Shown here: in pieces, positions 47,029 to 59,100 of the stretch
Numbering within the stretch: position 1 is the stretch's first letter
Layout: each line of letters starts with the position of its first letter
Origin: Lonicera japonica
Lineage: Eukaryota; Streptophyta; Magnoliopsida; Dipsacales; Caprifoliaceae
Reading direction: 5' to 3'
Assembly: GCA_021464415.1 (NCBI GenBank)
Contig: CM038468.1
Span: 34,894,969 to 34,958,968 of the forward strand
Length of the DNA: 64,000 nucleotides
Notes under the pieces: generated by a model
Told to the model about the DNA's origin: nothing
The model's input: the letters and a program-made list of their open reading frames with translations, nothing else
The model's database searches: none
Made by a program: the position numbers and the translations under genes

Positions 47029-47576
47029 ACTAAATTGTCACGAAGGGAGAAAAATAAAGCAAACATGTCTCTAAAGATTGATGTTCATTGTCTTCGTAAG
47101 ACATCGCATGTTGAGAAGACTGAGGACATGGTACGTACGTAAGCTATTTTTAGTATAATCACATGTCATTCAAACTTTTATATAATTTTGCTTTTGGCAC
47201 CATTTGCAGAAAATCAAGGATCCTGAGAGGCGATCACCTAAACGGACTGAAGTATATATTGAAGCACGAAAACATGCAAACTTCACCCCAATGTTGTTGA
47301 AGAAATTGTAGGTAAATTTTGTAATAAAACTCAAGTTGAAAAGGGTTTCATAGAACCGGTGGAAGAGGGAACTATCAGAATTTTGCCTGTTTTATTACAA
47401 AATTTACTTTCAATTTCTTCAATAACATTCGGGTGAAGTTTGCCTGTTTTCGTGCTTCAATATATACTTCAGTCCTTTCAGGTGATTGCCTTTTAGGATC
47501 CTTGATTTTCTTCAAATTGTGCCAAAAGCAAAATTAAATAAAAGTTTGAATAACAAGTGGTTATAGTCAAAATAGT

Positions 47577-48104
47577 CTACCTACGTACCATTTCCTCAGT
47601 CTCCTCAGCATATGATATTCTACCAAGACAACGAACATCAATCTTTATAGACATGTTTACTTTATTTTTCACCATTTGTGACAATTTAGCCTCTATTGCT
47701 TCGTGTTCAACAAAAGCATTCCATTCAGGAATGTGAATTCTCTTTTTATTAGGAGCCTTGTCTTTCAATGCACTTATTTCGTTACTATCTAGGCCATTAA
47801 AGTATTTGGATCTCAACGTTTTCCCATAATTTTTCAATTGACTGCCCATTTCTTTCATAACATTATCTTTGCACTTAGGATTAATAACGAAATCCTTACT
47901 AAGTTGTTTCCACAAGTATTCATTTTTCGCGGTCTCAACTTGTCTCCAATCTTCATATGTCAACCCCACCATTGTTTTCAAAAAGGACAAAGATCGATTG
48001 AATAAAGCAATTTTATTTTCTATAATTTGGCCAGCGAGATTGAATTTAATGACCACTCGTTCACTTAGATTGCTAGATTGTGCATCTATAGTTGGAGTAC
48101 TCAA
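47577..48104 (-). pseudogene. CACTA accessory protein, right-arm inverted copy, longer ORF
   Basis: 175 codons, MSTPTIDAQSSNLSERVVIK onward. It aligns over its length with 46654-47028 (GLTYEDWRQVETAKNEYLWK, CKDNVMKEMGSQLKNYGKTL) and extends further with SQMVKNKVNMSIKIDVRCLG. The two ORFs face each other across the palindrome centre. It may still be translatable as a fragment; upstream exons are uncertain. Confidence 0.8.
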
Positions 48105-48639
48105 ACTATAAATTGGAGTATGCTCCCTACTTTGAAGTTGACTAGATCAGCCAACCATTTCCTGCAATTACAATAAATATATGTCAATAGTTGAATATAT
48201 TATATACAACATGCCATATTTAATTGATAGATAAATGGTATAAAATTCTACCTTTTCAACACTTTGTAAAAGTTTCACTAGTTCAACCATGTCATATAGT
48301 CGACCTCTTCTCTTTTGAAGTATTGATTTAATTGTCCATATTAGTGGGAGTGTACATCTTCCAATCTTTCTATTCATTGGAAAACAATACATGAGTTAAC
48401 AAGACTCCCAATAACTACCATTCTAAACAAAGAATATGATGGAAGCATATTATCTTTTATTATCACCCTTATAATAGAATTTGACATTCTCTTAAAATAA
48501 CACAAAAAAGAGCATATGAATTTAAAATGCAAGTCCACCCTTGATATAAAATTAATAGAGGTTTCTTCTCAATGTTACAAGAATGCCATACAAAAATTAC
48601 AAAAGTAACACATCTAGGAGTGAAAAGTACGTGTTGCAC

Positions 48640-49164
48640 ATTTAGTCATCTAAATAATCTAAAAATTTCTTCAATTCTGGGTTATCGTCCAAAGCAAACT
48701 GAAATTCACGAGGTGCTTCAAGGTCATCTGCTAATGTAGTTAATCACCTGGGAGAATACATAACAACAGACCATGGACCATCCTTAGGGCTCTTTGTATA
48801 TAACACTTGCTTATGATTCTAGAAGGCATGGCTCGTCATTTATATGATCTTTGCTCTTTAATTTTGTCAAATTTACCGTGACCATGTTGGTATTAAGGTC
48901 GACCATACAAGCCGACTTATCTTCCATTTTGACCCAATCATAATAAAATACCGTCTCTTTGAAATCTATATAGGTTAATACTAGAATTTTCCTTATAATA
49001 CCATAATACGCCATTTCAGCTTCAACCAAATTTTTATCTTTTGCACTAGTCCTAAAGTAAGTGAAAGCTTTACATGATATACTACTATTTTGCTTTCCTA
49101 CAAGTTTTTCCTTGTGGCCACTGGAATATAAGACAAAACCATTAAGACAATATATGTTATACAC
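48640..49164 (-). pseudogene. CACTA DUF4216-type fragment, right arm
   Basis: Reads EKLVGKQNSSISCKAFTYFR, MAYYGIIRKILVLTYIDFKE, TVFYYDWVKMEDKSACMVDL and NLTKLKSKDHINDEP. It is better preserved than the left copy (45758-46310). YYG, FYYDWV and the following order identify DUF4216. Confidence 0.8.
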
Positions 49165-51052
49165 TGGCTACACTTAATAAATAAATAATTTACTAACTAA
49201 AGATGAAACTTGGTTTCTGGTACACTTTGGCTTTCAATGTTCTTTGTTATTTAAATATTGAGATGACACTACTATATATGATTAAGATATCATACAAATA
49301 AATTGTGATGGTTAATTGGAGACATTCATTTCGAAAATTGAAATATTTTTTGACCCCACTAATTAAATTTTCTTATCACACGTTAACCAACCAAACAAGA
49401 TATGTCCAATCAATCCATACTACCTTGACTTAATACCAAAATGAAGATAGGCTGAAACTTCAAAGCTCATTCTCATATTTTTAAAGCCAGTTGATTGAAT
49501 TTTTTTGCTCTCAAAACTCAAAGCATTCGGTCTCACCATCTCTTTTCACTCAAATATTCAATAATGAATGCTACTTGTGAATTCAATCAATCCCCACTTC
49601 TTCTTTCACACTCCATAACTCCACTAGTACGATGAATTTTTTTGTTTACTAGTACAATTAATTAAACACTCTTTCTCTCGTGCTCACTTTCTCACACTAA
49701 AATAATATATATATACCACATCCCCCTCCGTTGAGAATTTGCACAACCATTATTGAATGGCAAAACCCACCAACAAAAAAATTAATAAACCCTAAAAACT
49801 CTATCATACATATACTAATAATCTACATCACACTGTCAATTTTTTTATCTCAAATCCTCTCACATAAAATATTGAGTATTTTAGACCACTTGCACCACCA
49901 TTTTCTTTTCTTGCTTATTCTTTTTATTTTCTTTTACCTTATTTTCTCCCCCTCATCAATGAGAGCTCCCTCTTTCGTCATCTCCCACAAGCTTTTATTT
50001 TGGTATTAAGTCATAAAACTCATTATCAATATTCTAGAAAAAGACAAAATGAAAGGGACAAAAAAGGTGGACATTTCTCTTCCAAAAGAAGATCCTGACC
50101 ATATATATATATATATTTGTTTTAATAAGAATGATGAAGACACTTTTTTTCTTCTAAGAAAGAAAACTCCTTTATTTTTATTGATCTGGTCGTCTATTTT
50201 ATGGTAAAAGGGAAGGCACTTTTGTCTCAGCTTTAGTTAGATATATATATCTCCTTAAGATTACCAATACAAAATATCCCCAAATTACAGAGCACACATT
50301 TAAAAAATTGAACAAAGCTTCACACAAAAATACAGAGCATACATAAATATATATAAGAAGATGGGAACAAAATCTGAGCTTCCATACATATATAAAACAA
50401 AAGGTGGAAGATGGGAATCATTGTTGGTCAGTTTATATATATTACTACAAAAATATAAGCTTCCATACATATATATATATATATAAAGGGAGCTTATATG
50501 TAACAGATTTCATATATGTATATGTATCAGATCTAGAATATATATATATATATATATATATCAGATTTAGAAATATAGATAGAGAAATATGGATTTATTT
50601 TTAGTCAGAGAGGATGAGCGGTTGTTCTGGGGCGGCGAGAGAAGGCATGGAAAGCAGTGACTACCGGCGAGAACAACGGAAGCCACTAGTGGTGGCACAA
50701 TAGTTGTGTGAGGTGGCGGCTAGAGAGAAATAGAGTGTGATGAAAGTATGAGTTAAGGTAAGATAAGAGGTTGATAAAAAACAAGACAAACAATGTAATA
50801 CTAGCAATCTCGAAAAAAAAAACACTCATTTTACACGGCCAGTGACCGTGACAAACGTTAAAGTGACGAACTTTCGGGTATATATAAGTCCGATGAAAGA
50901 TCCCGAGACTAATTAGTCACGGTCAACAACCGTGAAAATAAGCGATAGCAATTGCTTGTTCCAGTCATTGACCGTGACAAATATGTCATGTTCAATGATT
51001 GTGACAAATTGCTGCTTATTTAGCGTGACTAATTCCCATTTTTGCTATAGTG

Positions 51053-51951
51053 AATGGCAAAGCTCAATACACATTGCAACCTCTGAACTCTCCTGTTCAA
51101 ATCTGAGTGAATGAATGATGTTAGAATGATGCTTTAGTCTTTTCTAACTTAGATTTGATGGAAGGTCAACATTGTATCATTAATAGTACGTTAGGGTAAA
51201 AATTGCAAAAATTGAAACTTCAAGTGCAAAATTGCAAACCCAACTTTAAGGTAATTTATGTTAATTCCCCGTTCAAATGTATTTTATTAATATTATCCAT
51301 TCATTAGCTACCCTCGTTTTATACAGCACTGGACACATAGGAAATGCAATACGTGTGCACATATCTATATTTTACATTTACACATTATTGTAAATATTGA
51401 ATCCCAAAAATAAATTTTGGTGCATCCTATATATGGTAAAATATTAGTAAATGTTTTATTAGTAATGATATATACATGATTAATGTTCAAAATGATTAAT
51501 TTATCAAGCAGGTGAAGGTGGTGGTGTAGTATTGTAAAGGTTGAATATATGTATATATATATATATATATATAGTGGAATTGCCAAATATCCAAGCCAAA
51601 AAGTTGTTTAATTTCCGTTTTTGTGCATGTAATTTTAAACCGTGAGACCCACAAAAACAATTAGAACCCAACTGAGGGTAGGAGTAATCGTCCAAGTCTT
51701 ATTGTAAAAGAAAAACACTGCCTTTTAGCCAATCTCTATTTGGATAAAGTTCACGATTAGTTAATTTGAATCCCTGAAAAAAAAAAAAAAAAAACACCCA
51801 CCAACTCTATAAGAGTTTATGTACAAGAAAAAAAGAAAAATATACTAGCAACGAAACTCAACATGACTCGACACTCAGTGCTGCAAGTTCAATATCCTCG
51901 CGGGGATGTTTCTAGCTGCTCTTTTGAGCTCACCTCGGCCTAAAACTTTTA
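51053..51951. other. Intergenic, nothing recognised
   Basis: AT-rich with a TA microsatellite near 51550-51572 and an A-run at 51779-51794. No gene or element boundary is visible. Confidence 0.6.
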
Positions 51952-52494
51952 GGTCTCATTTGATTCAGGGATTAGGATCAGTGGGATTAATAATACCAAT
52001 ATTAATAGTATTGGACTATTAATTCTGGTATTAATTTAATACCAATACCCTGTTTGATTTATACAGTATTAATATTGGGATATCTCATGTTGATGTTAAT
52101 ATCATATTTGGTTTTGTAACTTGTATACGGGATTATATTTTGGACTAACAAAAAAAAAAAATTTTAAAAAATTTTTTAAATTTTTTTTTAAAAAAAATTA
52201 ATTTTTTTTTTGAAAATATTAAAATAATAATAATAATATAGTAGTAGTAGTAGTGACATTTTTGAAAATATTATAGTAGTAATGGCATTTTTGAAAATAT
52301 ATGGTTCTTTTTTCTTAATCCTGGATAAACAATACCACCTCCCCCTAGTATTAAATTATAGCACAAAGAGTGGTATTAAGTTAGTACCGGTATTAGTAAT
52401 CACAGCACATTTGTGCGAATCAAACAAGGTATTATAAAAAAAAGTGGTATTAATAATCCCATCTCACTTTTTAATACCCGAATCAAACGAGGCT
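51952..52494. mobile_element. Tourist-like (PIF/Harbinger) MITE
   Basis: Ends GGTCTCATTTGATTCAGG and (reverse complement) AGCCTCGTTTGATTCGGG, flanked by TTA on both sides (51949-51951, 52495-52497). Three-bp TTA duplications and GGYCTYGTTTG-like ends are diagnostic of Tourist. The interior has an A/T palindrome near 52150-52210. Confidence 0.85.
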
Positions 52495-52497
52495 TTA

Positions 52498-53140
52498 ATA
52501 GATAGAGTTGAAGTACGTAGTGAGTATCAAGATTGTATCGTTTCTAATGGAAAGAAAGAGACCACGTACTGATTCAATTCATGAACTTTATTTTTGCGAC
52601 TCTAATAGTTCTACAATGCGGTTCAGTAACCTATGGGTTTTCCTCGCTTAACAACTCCTAGCTTACGAGATATTCTAGGGCATATCTTACTATTTTATCA
52701 ACTTTACGACCTTCTCTTTTTTAAGGTATAAGATAACAACCCATTCTATTTTTTCTTATGTTTGGTACATGTATGTCTAACATGCAATTGTTACGCAATA
52801 ACATATGGTAATAATAGTTAAAATTATTACAATAACTACAATTAACTCACGATAGGTGATAGATATAAATATAATAAAAATTATCTTTGTACTATATTTA
52901 CATATTCCGTGAACAAAATATATGTAAAAAAAAGTTTAAGAATATATATATAATAGATTGCTCTTCGTGTGAGCCAATTACATGCATCCTTGATGAATTT
53001 TTTTGTAACACTAATAATAAATAATAACAATTTTAGAAAAGAATAGTTTATAGGAACGAAATATATAAATGCATGTGTAAAAAGTGCACAAGCAGTATAG
53101 TATATATTTCTATGTATCGTGTATAATGCATATACCTTAA
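52498..53140. other. Intergenic, nothing recognised
   Basis: AT-rich, only short random ORFs. Confidence 0.6.
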
Positions 53141-53600
53141 AATGTGGGTTCGTACATGTGTAATCTATGTATATATAATATGTATCAAAGAGTGAGGTGT
53201 ATAATGCGTATATCTCAAAATGTGGGTTCGTACATGTGTAATCTATGTATATATAAACCCAAAACTATACCATTCGGTTATGACAGTAAATTATGGTGTT
53301 TTTCCTGTTTTGCCTATGTGGTAACATTTAATTAGGGTGTATTTTTATTTTGCCCATGCATTTTTCATTTTTCAATAAAAATTTATTTGCTAGAATTCGA
53401 ACTCACAAGCTCCAAGTTAAAAGGACAAAGCTATGCCATTCGGTTATAACACCAAATTATGGTGTTGCTGTTTTGCTCATGTGCTGACACTAAATTAGGG
53501 TATTTTTCACATTTTACCCATGCGTTTGTTATTTTCAATAAAAAATTATTTGTTGGAACTCAAACTCATGAGCTCTAAGTTAAAAGGACTTGCACCTTAC
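53141..53600. repeat. Two sets of tandem duplications
   Basis: A 75-bp unit (AAAATGTGGGTTCGTACATG, 53141 and 53216) occurs twice. It is followed by two diverged ~165-bp units (about 53265-53428 and 53429-53592), each running from CATTCGGTTATRAC to AAGTTAAAAGGAC. Confidence 0.8.
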
Positions 53601-53671
53601 CATTTTGTTATTTCTTCATTTATTAAACATTTTTTTTATCTAATGTAAATATGCATAAAAAGAAAGTGGGT

Positions 53672-53699
53672 ACACATATCGCGTGTGTTGAGTGTCTAG
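53672..53699 (+). mobile_element. Candidate Helitron 3' terminus
   Basis: Hairpin ACACATATCGCGTGTGT (6-bp stem) followed 7 nt later by CTAG and host T, the form of a Helitron 3' end. No matching 5' TC end was identified upstream, so size is unknown. The tandem duplications at 53141-53600 may be its interior. Confidence 0.4.
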
Positions 53700-54384
53700 T
53701 AATGAGAAAGTAAGAGGGCTCATATACTTTATTAGGCCTGTCAATTGGACTTATTATTGTTCAAGTTCGGTCCAAATAAAATTGAACTTGCTCAAGCTTA
53801 GCGTGTCAGTTGAATAATAATGTTTCTTAAAACATAGTGTTTTTTATGAGATGAGATATCACTAAAAACTATTATCCGTGCTTGATATATACTATCATAG
53901 ATTTCTCACAAATAAAAAAAACTTGTCAGTATCACCACAAAATGTGTTATGCATAATATATCGTATATACTATAAGTTTTTGGGCTAATTCCAAAAAGGT
54001 TATTCTTTTACAAGTTATTTTAAACTAGGTACCACTTTAAAACACTTTATCACAAGGTCCAATTTTAATATGTAACTGGTCAACGATTATAAATACAAAA
54101 TCCATGCCGTACCGACTCTAAAATTTAATTACGAAATTACTAATAAAATTGTTGCATTATATCAGTTGGTTCATCGCATTGTTACATTCAGTTTATCGGG
54201 TAGTTATAATCCATTCATAGACAATCACTTAAAATATCACCTTTGACAGTGAAATTACAGAAAATGGTTTTATTGAGATAAACCCCCTTAAATCTTGACA
54301 TGGTTAACTTCGCATATACATACGTATATATATATAATAATAACCAATTTTATGGACATAAGAAAATTATTTTTGAATATACAA

Positions 54385-54415
<31 letters not shown>

Positions 54416-55525
54416 TGTTTAGGTGTACTTGTTGTTGAGATAAAGTACATGCATACCACTTTTATATATACATGTACATAATAATATATAATTATTACTT
54501 TGTTTAATTAGTTGATTAAAAGTGCTTTTAATGGGTTAGTTATAAAGAAAGTAATATATTTGAATTTTGTTAAGTTTCTAATTCATAAGTCAATATTAAT
54601 CTTTAGGATCAGGAACTACTTATCAGGAAAAAATTTAAGTACAAAAATATGAGTAGTACTTATTCTTTATTTTAAGGCTTTAAGTAAAATATTATTGTGT
54701 ATAGTTATAATTCAGATGTTTATTATTGACTGTGATAATATTTTTGATGATAACATATTTTTATTGAAAAACCACTTTCATGCATGTGGTCTGATGGTCT
54801 TCTCGGCCAATATAGATTATGCATCTAATTGAAATAAAAATCTCTCTTCTTAAGTAGACATGGATTTTTGAGACATCCCGAAGGGCCTGTATGCCATTGG
54901 GCGGACCATATCATGACAATGACTACAAACTCATTTATAATTTTTTACCTCCCACATTATCAAATAAAGATATTTATACGAAATTTTAATCAATACTTGT
55001 AAATAAAAAAAAATACATTAGAAAACTATGATTATTTAAAACTTTACTTAATGCATAATTTTTAAATATTATATATAATCTAGAATTTTCCTCTTTTTAA
55101 AGTAAGGGGTTTTTATTAATTTTATTTAATATTTATAAATAGAAAAATAGCATTACTAAAATATTTTTTTTTTTGGATAAAAACTAAAATTACCTGTATT
55201 TTTAAAATACAAGTTACTTAAGTTGTATTATAATATATTTGAACTTGTAATCTGGGATTGCATCAAGATTTTATTTAACACTTATCTTATGTTCGATCCA
55301 CATAATACTTATTTGACTCATTCTTGTCATATCTCACATCTAATTTTGATTCGACTTTTGTCCTATCTTATTGTATCATATCTTTTTATTCAAAATGCCA
55401 AACATGGCATAAAAACTTATGCTAAACCAAAAACTCAAACCTAATACCATCTCACATCTTTTTCCGGCTCAGTGTCCACCCGCCGGATTTTAATCTTATA
55501 CAATCCTACCCCCACTTAATAAATA
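53700..55525. other. Intergenic; holds second copy of a dispersed repeat
   Basis: 54648-54800 repeats the 38590-38760 segment. An AAT microsatellite lies near 54392-54412. No gene is supported. Confidence 0.5.
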
Positions 55526-55809
55526 CTCCCTCCGTCCCAATTTAATTGTCCACTATTTTATTTTTGGATATCCTAAAATAATTGCCCACTTTCTATATTT
55601 AGCAAGTCATTAATTAGAACACTTTTTATTATTTTAAATTTTACTCTTTAAGTTCTCATCACTTTTTTTATTGTGAGTCCCACCACCTTTTTTTATTAAG
55701 AAAAAAGTAAAAGACATTTTTAAAAATAAATATATTTTTTAGAGTAATTATTATGTCTTCTAAATTTTTAATTTTTTAAAGTGTGATAATTAAATTGGGA
55801 CAAATGGAG
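55526..55809. mobile_element. Stowaway (Tc1/mariner) MITE
   Basis: Begins CTCCCTCCGTCCCAATTTAA and ends TTAAATTGGGACAAATGGAG, flanked by TA on both sides (55524-55525, 55810-55811). The CTCCCTCCGTCCC terminus is the Stowaway signature. It sits about 300 bp upstream of the start codon of the next gene, so in its promoter. Confidence 0.92.
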
Positions 55810-56038
55810 TATCAAGCAGAGGAAAAAGGAGAAGGAGAAATTATTAAGGCAAAATGTCACCGGTTGAACCTGTAAGCCGGTGGTCAATTGTTAGTTACAA
55901 TTTCCCTCCTTTCCTTTTTCTTCAGATGATGATTACGAATTGTTTAAATAGTAACTGCAGTACTGTTTTTTTGGTTGTTCTTTGTGAATCAATTCAAAGC
56001 CTTCTTTATTCAATCCTCAATCGATCCATCCATCCACT

Positions 56039-56043
<5 letters not shown>

Positions 56044-56092
<49 letters not shown>
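56044..56092 (+). promoter_or_regulatory. (CT)n tract in 5' leader
   Basis: About 24 CT dinucleotides ending 21 bp before the ATG at 56114. Such Y-rich leaders are common in plant 5'UTRs and can bind GAGA-binding (BPC) factors on the other strand. Confidence 0.7.
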
Positions 56093-56094
<2 letters not shown>

Positions 56095-56113
56095 AAGAAG
56101 AAGAAGAATAATA

Positions 56114-56149
56114 ATGGGGGAAAGGAACTTCACAAAACTAATAATGGAA
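56114..56149 (+). CDS. Exon 1 of repeated-exon gene
   Basis: ATG 56114, 12 codons (MGERNFTKLIME), donor GAA/GTAAGT. The start was chosen because it directly follows the CT leader and splices in frame to exon 2. Confidence 0.55.
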
Positions 56150-59100
56150 GTAAGTGTTTCACTTCTACTTTTACTTCTACTTCTGTTCCTACTCTACTCT
56201 CAATTGCCAACATAAATAGGGTTTCAGTTTTTGGGGGTTAAATGGGTTGTAATTTCTGATTCTTTCCACTGATTGAATTAATTAGTTTCTGATTCTTCTT
56301 GTTTATATTCATTGATTGATGAACAATGTTCGTTCGGTATTATTATTGATTGACTATTTGTAGTGATTTTGGTATTTTTGCATTGGATTGTGGGTGTCAT
56401 TGGGTTTATTTAGACTGTGTCTTTTACCCCTTTTGATAATCCTTGTTCACTATTACTACAATAAATGTTAATCCTGTTCTTTTCAAAGTGCCTCTGAATT
56501 TCAGTGGTGGGTTTGAATTATTTTGGGAAGTAATTAATGTTTCTTTTGGTTTATTTAATAAATGTGTTTTTTCTTACCCCTTTTCTTAATCTTATGGATT
56601 CTTTGGCTGTTAAGAAAGTTAGAAGAAATGGCGGATTTCTGAATATTTTATTTAGGGTTTTCTTTACCTTTTTAATTAGGGTTCTTGATTGGGTTCTACA
56701 AGATGTGATTCATCAATGTAGTTTGTATTTTAGGTTGCTTCAATTCAGACTGTAATTCTTGTTCTTTTCAAAGCACTCTGAATTGCAGCGGCTGGTGCGT
56801 TTGAATTATTTTGAGAAGTAATTACTGTTTCTTTTGGTTGATTTCATTTGTTATTTCTTACACCTTTTCTTGATCTTGTGGGTTCTTTGGCTGTCATTTC
56901 GTTATTGAGGAGTTGGGGCTTTTGGTTTAGAAGAAATAGGTTTATGTATCTTTTATGTAGGGGTTTTGTTTACCTTTTTAATTAGGGTTCTTGATTGGTT
57001 CTACAAGATGAGTGTTCACCAATGGAGTTTGTCTTTTGGGCCTTTCTGGGTTGCTGCACTTCAGACTGTAATTCTTGGTTGCTGCTTTCACTTTCTTGAA
57101 TTTGAATCATTGTTATGCAATTTAACATTTAGAAAAGTGGAAAGGATACATGTTCAAACTTTGTAAATTTATATACAACTTTTAATATTTTTTTATACCC
57201 ACCGGCAGAATGTACAATTTCCAGATCAGATACACTATCTGCCCCTAAATTTGCTGTACTAGCTGTTACTTTAAATTGAGATAGAGGATTGTGAGTGGTC
57301 TAAGATTCTAAACGGATACTAGGAGAACTATTCCTTTTCTTTCGTAGACGTTATCATTCCTACTTTTTTTCCCTCTCGTTTGGATTAAAGAAAAAGGGAT
57401 TGCTCCAAATGAATTTTTAGGGAATTAAGAAGGAGACTAAAAGTGTCTCTATAAGTGTCGCTGCAATGATGTTTTTTCCTTTTTCTGTGGATTCCTTTTT
57501 TCCTTCTTGTTTTCACACTTATTAGTTGCTTCTTCATGCTTATTATTCTGATTAAATTTTCGAACAACGGCCTACTACCTAGCAAAAGCCTCGATATTAT
57601 TTGAACTTTCTCTCTATTGCTCCCTTTTTCTGCATGCGCCAAATTTTGACTTGGCTCCTTATTCTTGCAGGATAAAAGAGAGGAGGAGGAAGCACCGCAT
57701 TATTACTCTTTTATTCAAAGAGCAACCCTAGACGCTCGATTTACTCAACTCAAAGCCCTAGTCACTCCCCTCAAATCCCAAGTTGCTGAAGAAAGTGGGA
57801 TCAGCGAAGCCGTACGTACTCTCTCCCTCCCTCTCTCTCTTTATATATATATATATATGTAAATATATTTCATCTTTGTTGTGAAATTTTGCTTAAATTA
57901 ATGCCGACTCACAACACATTCACACTAGACCTATTGTATCCATGTTTGTTGAGAAGAACAGCAATTGGATCTCACATGCCTAATGGGATTTAGGTGTAAC
58001 AATTGAGAAGCATAGAGAAACTTGCTATCCTTTCCATTTGTTCGAAACTGAAAAAGTTATTATTAGCAAATTGACTGAAAGTGAATTTCAACTGATTAAA
58101 TGGTCAATAATACAACTTATTTTCTATTGAGAGCTTTGGTAAATTGATTATGTCCCGAAAAGGAAGCTGGGACTATCGATTTGGTAGGGAGGAGGGAGTA
58201 CATATCTTTTATGGTGTCCACTTGTATCTTGATATTTATTTGGCGGGAGAGGGAGTACATATCTTCTTTCTGTCTTCTAAGTCTCATGAGACTTTTTAGT
58301 TGTTGGTTGCTGATTTCTCTTTATTTAGATTATGGGATCATAGATATGTAATTGATATGCAATTTACCCTATAAAAAAGAAGAAAAGATTGCAGTCTATT
58401 TTGCACGAAAGAGGATACATCTTCAAAATTCATATATATGTTTTGTGCAGTCTTTCTTCAAACTCCATTTTCTTTTTCTACCCCCCACAGTGTATTATAT
58501 ATCCCTTCAAATCCTTTATGGGTACCTTTTTCTAATTATTCAAGAAAGTCTACACTTGGAGGAGCGGCTTTTGAGCTAGTCTCCTTAAGAGCTAAGAGTG
58601 GACTAAAAGAGTTTTAAGTAAATAAAATAAACCTTGCCTTCACATAGTCATCAAAATCACATGCTTCTTTGTTTACTCTCTCTCTCTCTCTCTCTCTCTC
58701 TCCCCCTTTCTCCTGTCAGGCTGGAAATTATGCATTCACCGTTACTTATGAGTTGTGTGTATTTGTTTTTCTTTTTGATCTTTATCTCATCATATATTGT
58801 TGACATTTTCAGGCAGTCTATACTTGTTTTCTCTGGGAAATGCCCACAATTCCATGTTGCCCATCTTTATTAGTGTTTGATTGCATTGAGTTTCTAAGGA
58901 ATCATTTTCCATGCTACAGCTTGGTTAAGAGGAATAAATTGCTCTGAAATAAGTTATACCATGGAATAGAAAATTGATTCCTTGGAAAATTTATGCTATC
59001 AAGACGAAAAAAGGAGAACAAATATGGATTATTGGGCGTTACAAGTGTAATCCAGCACACCCTCAATGTGTTTAGCATCAAGGAAAATTGAGCCCCAAGT

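Larger units (their letters stand above)
42610..51052. mobile_element. Palindromic CACTA (En/Spm) transposon
   Basis: Left end CACTACACCAAAAATGGGAA; right end reverse complement CACTATAGCAAAAATGGGAA. Unlike ordinary CACTA elements, homology does not stop at short TIRs. The left arm 42610-47330 is inverted in the right arm 47399-51052, with a 68-bp spacer. The left arm has about 1.5 kb (roughly 44340-45840) missing from the right. Subterminal TTGTCACGGTCAATGACCG-type repeats are probable transposase-binding sites. Compared by eye, the arms differ at roughly one base in ten, so this is not an assembly mirror. No clear 3-bp TSD is left. Both arms carry the same inward-facing transposon genes. 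Confidence 0.88.

Noticed and set aside
42610..51052. Assembly artefact (mirror-image collapse) as explanation of the palindrome
   Set aside because: The arms differ at many sites, have different indels, and one lacks 1.5 kb; a read or assembly artefact would give near-identical arms.
53141..53600. CRISPR-like repeat array
   Set aside because: Only two diverged units of each type, no regular spacers, plant nuclear context.
55854..56111. ORF starting MSPVEPVSRW before the repeated-exon gene
   Set aside because: Runs into the CT microsatellite and codes Leu-Ser repeats; position fits a 5'UTR.
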